A stretch of DNA of 64,000 nucleotides from Micromonospora sp. NBRC 110009. GTDB taxonomy: Bacteria; Actinomycetota; Actinomycetes; Mycobacteriales; Micromonosporaceae. The stretch covers positions 5,022,001 through 5,086,000 of the forward strand of contig NZ_CP130427.1 of NCBI RefSeq assembly GCF_030518795.1, written 5' to 3'. Positions 60,651 to 64,000 of this stretch are shown piece after piece; within the stretch, counting starts at the first letter, position 1, and each line of letters begins with the position of its first letter. The notes under the pieces are model-generated. The model was given only the letters and a program-made list of their open reading frames with translations. It was not told where the DNA came from and searched no databases. The translations under genes were made by a program, and so were the position numbers.

Positions 60651-61358
60651 ATGGACATGCTGACGGGCGAGCAGATCGCCGAGACCAACCTGACCGACTG
60701 GCGCAAGCTGGGTCAGGGACTCCATGCCCGTTACGTGGTCGCCGACTTCGGCACCGGCGTACGGTTCGTCGCCGCAGTGGGCGAGGCTGGTGACGTGCTC
60801 GGCCACCACCCGCGCGTGACGATGGGCGACGGGTACGTCGATTTCAAGCTGGTCAGCGACGACGCCGTCTACCGTGACGACGAGGGCACCGAGCACGTCG
60901 TCGAATGGGTGACCCAGCAGGATGTCGACCTCGCGCGACGGATCACCGAGATCGCCGCCGAGCAGGCGGTCGACGCCGACCCGTCCTCGATCAACACGAT
61001 CGAGCTCGCCCTCGACACGGCGCACGCCGCGACGATCGCCCCAGTGTGGGCTGCCCTGCTGACCGGGAGTACCGAGGCCCGGGGCCGCGGGACCATCGGT
61101 GACGACGTCCGGGACGCCACGGGACGGGTACCGATCCTGTGGTTCCAGGACACCGACGAGCACGAGACCCCGCGTCAGCGGTTCCACATCGACGTCTGGG
61201 TGCCGCCCGAGGTGGCCGAGCAGCGGATCACCGCCGCCGTCACCGCGGGCGCGATCGTCGTCGATGACAGCCACGCGCCCTCATACACAGTGATCTCCGA
61301 CCAGGACGGCAACAAGGCGTGCGTGTGCACGACACTGCCTGCAGCGCAGAAGCGGTGA
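60651..61358 (+). CDS. Pterin-carbinolamine-dehydratase-like domain fused to VOC domain
   Basis: 235 residues. The first 100 match pterin-4a-carbinolamine dehydratase folds (LTGEQIAETNLTDWRKLGQG, then VLGHHPRVTMGDGYVDFKLV with its HHP). The second half is a VOC/glyoxalase domain (INTIELALDTAHAATIAPVW, RFHIDVWVPPEVAEQRI, SYTVISDQDGNKACVCT). Fused forms occur in actinobacteria; function not established. A strong upstream ATG is absent, start chosen by family length. Confidence 0.85.
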   Translation: MDMLTGEQIAETNLTDWRKLGQGLHARYVVADFGTGVRFVAAVGEAGDVLGHHPRVTMGDGYVDFKLVSDDAVYRDDEGTEHVVEWVTQQDVDLARRITEIAAEQAVDADPSSINTIELALDTAHAATIAPVWAALLTGSTEARGRGTIGDDVRDATGRVPILWFQDTDEHETPRQRFHIDVWVPPEVAEQRITAAVTAGAIVVDDSHAPSYTVISDQDGNKACVCTTLPAAQKR

Positions 61359-61496
61359 CCCGTTGGCGCCGATTCTCGCGTCGTGGCGCCACCTTGATCG
61401 ACCAACCCTGAGGCTGCGGGACGAGCGGTCAGCGGCATGAGCGCGCGTTGCTGCGCCAGAGTTCGCGCTGCCCCTGGCGGCCGGTAGCGTTCCACC

Positions 61497-62156
61497 GTGA
61501 TCCGTGGAGCGGTCTTCTTTGATGTCGACGGGACGCTGACGCCGACCAGCAGCGGGCAGCACCTGGCGGAGTTCCTCGGCTATACCAAGGTCATTCAAGA
61601 GGTGCAGGCCGGCTACGGCGCCGGCACCCTGAGCAGCCAGGAGGCGGCGGTCCTCGAAGCTCGCGGCTGGGCAACACGGACGCCCATGGAGGTGCGTGGG
61701 TTCCTGGAGTCGCTGCCGCTGGTGGACGGCATTGCCGAGACGGTTCTGTGGTGCCGTCGGCGTGGGCTGGCACCCGTCCTGGCCACGCTGGCGTGGGACG
61801 TCGTGGGTGCCCATCTGTGCGACCGCTATGGCTTCGATCGCGCTTGCGGACCGCGTCTGGAGCTGGTTGACGGCCGCTACAGCGGGGCGGTCGCCGAGCA
61901 GTTCGACGAACTGAGCAAACGCGACTTCGCGGTGAGCGTGGCCGCCGAGCTGGGCGTGGACCTGAAGCGTTGCGTTGCCGTTGGCGACGGGCGCTCCGAC
62001 GTGCCGCTCTTTGCTGCGGTCGGGCTGGCCATCGCCTTCAACGCAACCCCGGCGGCTCGCGCAGCCGCCCACGTCTCAATCGACGGAACCGACCTGCGGG
62101 CCGTGCTGCCACTCCTCGGCGCATGGCTGAACGCCATGCCTACATCGTGGGAATGA
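61497..62156 (+). CDS. HAD-family phosphatase (SerB-like, IB)
   Basis: 219 residues from a GTG with a TAGCGT box (61483-61488) just upstream. The HAD motifs are FFDVDGTLTP, ATLAWDVVGA (motif II replaced by T) and AVGDGRSDVPLFAAVG. Class IB folds dephosphorylate small metabolites such as phosphoserine; the cap region is helical (FLGYTKVIQEVQAGYG). The neighbouring genes give no hint of substrate. Confidence 0.9.
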   Translation: MIRGAVFFDVDGTLTPTSSGQHLAEFLGYTKVIQEVQAGYGAGTLSSQEAAVLEARGWATRTPMEVRGFLESLPLVDGIAETVLWCRRRGLAPVLATLAWDVVGAHLCDRYGFDRACGPRLELVDGRYSGAVAEQFDELSKRDFAVSVAAELGVDLKRCVAVGDGRSDVPLFAAVGLAIAFNATPAARAAAHVSIDGTDLRAVLPLLGAWLNAMPTSWE

Positions 62157-62640
62157 CGAGACCGGCGACTTCCCGCTCGACGCACTGTTCTCGGCCTGAC
62201 CGCGCGGATCGCGGCTAGATGAGGATGCTGCCGGATCACCCTGGGCCATGGTGGTTGAGCCGCTCAGGGTGTCCGTGAGAATTGGCGTTGCGCGAGCCGA
62301 TGCTCGCGGTAGCGTCCCCACAATGGCAGATCAGGAGGTGCTGGAGGACGACCCGCACCGTAGGGTGCTCCGCGTTGGCGAAGCGGTCCGGCGGCCGATG
62401 CAGCCGTGGTCGACGACCACCCAAGAACTGTTCGTTCGTCAGCAGCCAGCGACCTGCCGTTGGGGGCGTCCGTCACCCATTTCGACGGCCGCCACCACTT
62501 CCGGCGCAGCCGTTCGTGCCGCGCTCGGACGCCGGTAAGCATGGCCGAGCAACGCGATCCCATTGTCTTGACCGTTTCACCCATTGAAATCTGTCAGAGG
62601 CGCGACTGAAATCTGTGGGCGGCGCAACGACGATGAGCCG
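62157..62640. other. Gene-free stretch
   Basis: 484 bp with several weak open frames but none with family features or a good ribosome site. A short direct repeat (TGAAATCTGT) occurs near 62585 and 62608. Nothing else recognised. Confidence 0.5.
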
Positions 62641-63333
62641 GTGCGATCAGACGATTCGGATGTTCAGCCCGCTGCCGATGTCACCGTGACCCGCCCTGCC
62701 CCGGTCAACCGCGCATGCGTCGTCGACGGGTGGAGGCGCGTCCTGGCGGTGATCGCGCCGTTGATCGCGACGGTGATGGGCGCCGCGATGGCGGTGCAAT
62801 GGGAGTTGGACGGCGGCAGAGCGGTGTCGTCACTTCCACAGCCTGCGCGATGGATGGCGGAGAACCTCCCATTGATGGATGGCGGCGAGCCGGTATGGAT
62901 ATGGCGCCGCCCCTTCTTTGTCACGCTGCTGCTCACGCTGCCACTCGTGTGGGCGGTGACGAGCCACGTCGCTTCGGCACTGCCCCGGCACCTGACACGG
63001 GGCGGGCTCCTCGTGGCGACCATCGCGATCGGGCTCGAGTACAACAGTCCCGGATATGGGTGGTTGTTCGACCTCATAGCCCTGCTGGCGGCACTCGTCG
63101 GCACGGTCTGGTGCGGGCTGCAGTGGCTGCGGCGCGGCGCGTTACCCCGCAGGGTCGCGTGGGCGCTCATCGCCGCCTTACCACTCACGCCGGCGGGCGG
63201 CTTCCTTACGTTCTGGTACCAGCCGCCCGCCCTGGCAATGGGCACATTGCTCACCTGGGCGATCGCCGCCTTGGCGGTGGGCCGAGAAGAGACGCCGCAG
63301 GACAGGGCCAGCGCGATGCGAGCGGCTCGATAG
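62641..63333 (+). CDS. Multi-pass membrane protein of unknown function
   Basis: 230 residues from a GTG. Five or six hydrophobic segments: VLAVIAPLIATVMGAAMAV, FFVTLLLTLPLVWAVTSHV, LVATIAIGLEYNSPGYGW, LFDLIALLAALVGTVW, VAWALIAALPLTPAGGFL and ALAMGTLLTWAIAALAV. The N-terminal 35 residues are polar. Family not recognised. Confidence 0.65.
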   Translation: MRSDDSDVQPAADVTVTRPAPVNRACVVDGWRRVLAVIAPLIATVMGAAMAVQWELDGGRAVSSLPQPARWMAENLPLMDGGEPVWIWRRPFFVTLLLTLPLVWAVTSHVASALPRHLTRGGLLVATIAIGLEYNSPGYGWLFDLIALLAALVGTVWCGLQWLRRGALPRRVAWALIAALPLTPAGGFLTFWYQPPALAMGTLLTWAIAALAVGREETPQDRASAMRAAR

Positions 63334-63668
63334 CCCATCCGAGCCCCCGCGTACGCAACACCGGCCACTACTCTGGTCGGTAGACCGCCAGTACTTGCTC
63401 GGGGACCCCGACGTGGTCATCCGCGGCGACCGGGTGCTGCACCTGCCCTTACCGGGTTCGCCGCTGACGGGCCGACGGTGGCACGCGACCGCCGGCGTTG
63501 TCGCAGCCGCACCGTCTCTCAGTCAGCGGCAGATCCGGGCACTCCGCCATAGCATTGCGACAGGATCCGGAGCACTCCGATGACCGCAAGCCGCAAACGC
63601 GAGGCACCTCTTTGGTTGCCGAATTCGAGACTGCTCGCCGAACGATCACGCGCTTCTCGAGTAGTGCG
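63334..63668. other. Gene-free stretch
   Basis: 335 bp. A frame at 63395-63583 gives a 62-residue product (VIRGDRVLHLPLPGSPLTGR) without family features. No promoter or hairpin stands out. Confidence 0.4.
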
Positions 63669-64000
63669 TCACTCCGCTGCTGGAAGGGTCGGGTGGTCTG
63701 TTGGGTAGATGCCGATCGCGAACCCGTACACGGTTTCGCCAGACCTCGGCATCCGGTCGAACTCATCAACCAGTTCGGCCATGCGGTCCCAGAACTCGGA
63801 GGCCCGATCCTCCGAGATGCGCGCATGCCGAATGAAGCCCCAGAGCTTTCCCTGCTCGAACGCCGTCGCCGACTCGCGTGCAGCCACCTCAAAGTCGTTG
63901 AAGTCGCCGGGCATCTCTTCGCCGGTGGGTGACGGCTCGGCTGGCACGTAGAACATGCGCGCGGTACGCCCGTAGAAGCGCTCCTCGATTGCCCGTACCT
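63669..64000 (-). CDS. Partial gene at right edge, regulator-like tail
   Basis: C-terminal 110 residues of a protein whose start lies beyond the window; the frame is open to base 64000 (AIEERFYGRTARMFYVPAEP). The fragment is helical, with FNDFEVAARESATAFEQGKL and RASEFWDRMAELVDEFDRMP. It resembles the C-terminal part of actinobacterial winged-helix (ArsR-type) regulators, but this is weak. Confidence 0.5.
   Translation of the reverse strand, partial: VRAIEERFYGRTARMFYVPAEPSPTGEEMPGDFNDFEVAARESATAFEQGKLWGFIRHARISEDRASEFWDRMAELVDEFDRMPRSGETVYGFAIGIYPTDHPTLPAAE

Noticed and set aside
1..64000. tRNA, rRNA genes or CRISPR arrays
   Set aside because: No cloverleaf-like ends at element borders and no regularly spaced repeats were noticed. 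The AICE site is the metH end, not a tRNA.

Overview
The window is high-G+C actinobacterial chromosome, most likely from Micromonospora or a close Micromonosporaceae relative. Evidence: strong GC3 bias, frequent GTG starts and 4-bp ATGA/GTGA gene overlaps, a mycothiol ligase (MshC), an F420-type luciferase-like oxidoreductase, a type II polyketide synthase of the spore-pigment/aromatic kind, and an integrated actinomycete conjugative element. The genus is inferred; no rRNA or tRNA gene is visible.

Layout. 0-3.5 kb: right end of a type II PKS cluster (SRPBCC cyclase, cupin, KS-alpha, KS-beta) followed by a transketolase-like gene scrap. 3.5-6.9 kb: alpha/beta hydrolase with a divergent TetR regulator, a phosphotransferase and a GDSL hydrolase. 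6.9-11.4 kb: four-gene minus-strand operon built round an FtsK/SpoIIIE-type ATPase with a small helical protein, a hypothetical protein and a membrane protein; its function is unknown. 11.5-29.5 kb: mostly core genes (NYN nuclease, ClpC-like Hsp100, DUF3140, LysR, hemerythrin, M20 peptidase, aldo/keto reductase, F420 oxidoreductase, uppP, a secreted lysozyme-like protein, the phosphatase/DUF3090/SCO1664/mshC block, GntR, PAC2). 29.7-33.2 kb: metH.

33.2-50.0 kb: an AICE inserted at the 3' end of metH. From the left it carries integrase, excisionase, RepSA-like initiator, a DUF2637 membrane protein, small transfer-associated proteins, an FtsK/TraB-like ATPase, a second membrane protein, an SCO3933-like protein, and HTH/PLD plus Nudix genes. 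The last 6 kb, of lower G+C, is cargo: an HD hydrolase, a large membrane NACHT ATPase, a CHAT peptidase, a 64-aa protein ending in a CxCC motif and a two-helix membrane protein with a CxxCx(11)CxxC zinc ribbon. These look like a defence island and include the best candidate for an undescribed system. A 16-bp palindrome occurs three times in the element and probably marks shared control.

50.0-53.2 kb: beta-propeller lipoprotein, broken doxX and DUF418 genes lying between two near-copies of the element's right end, so a second insertion or duplication is likely. 53.3-64 kb: mixed chromosomal genes (nucleoside kinase-like, cyclase-family hydrolase, CoaD-like, DUF885, peptidase S51, PCD-VOC, HAD, membrane protein) with decayed recombinase and reductase fragments and an IS110-family insertion, ending in a gene cut by the window edge.
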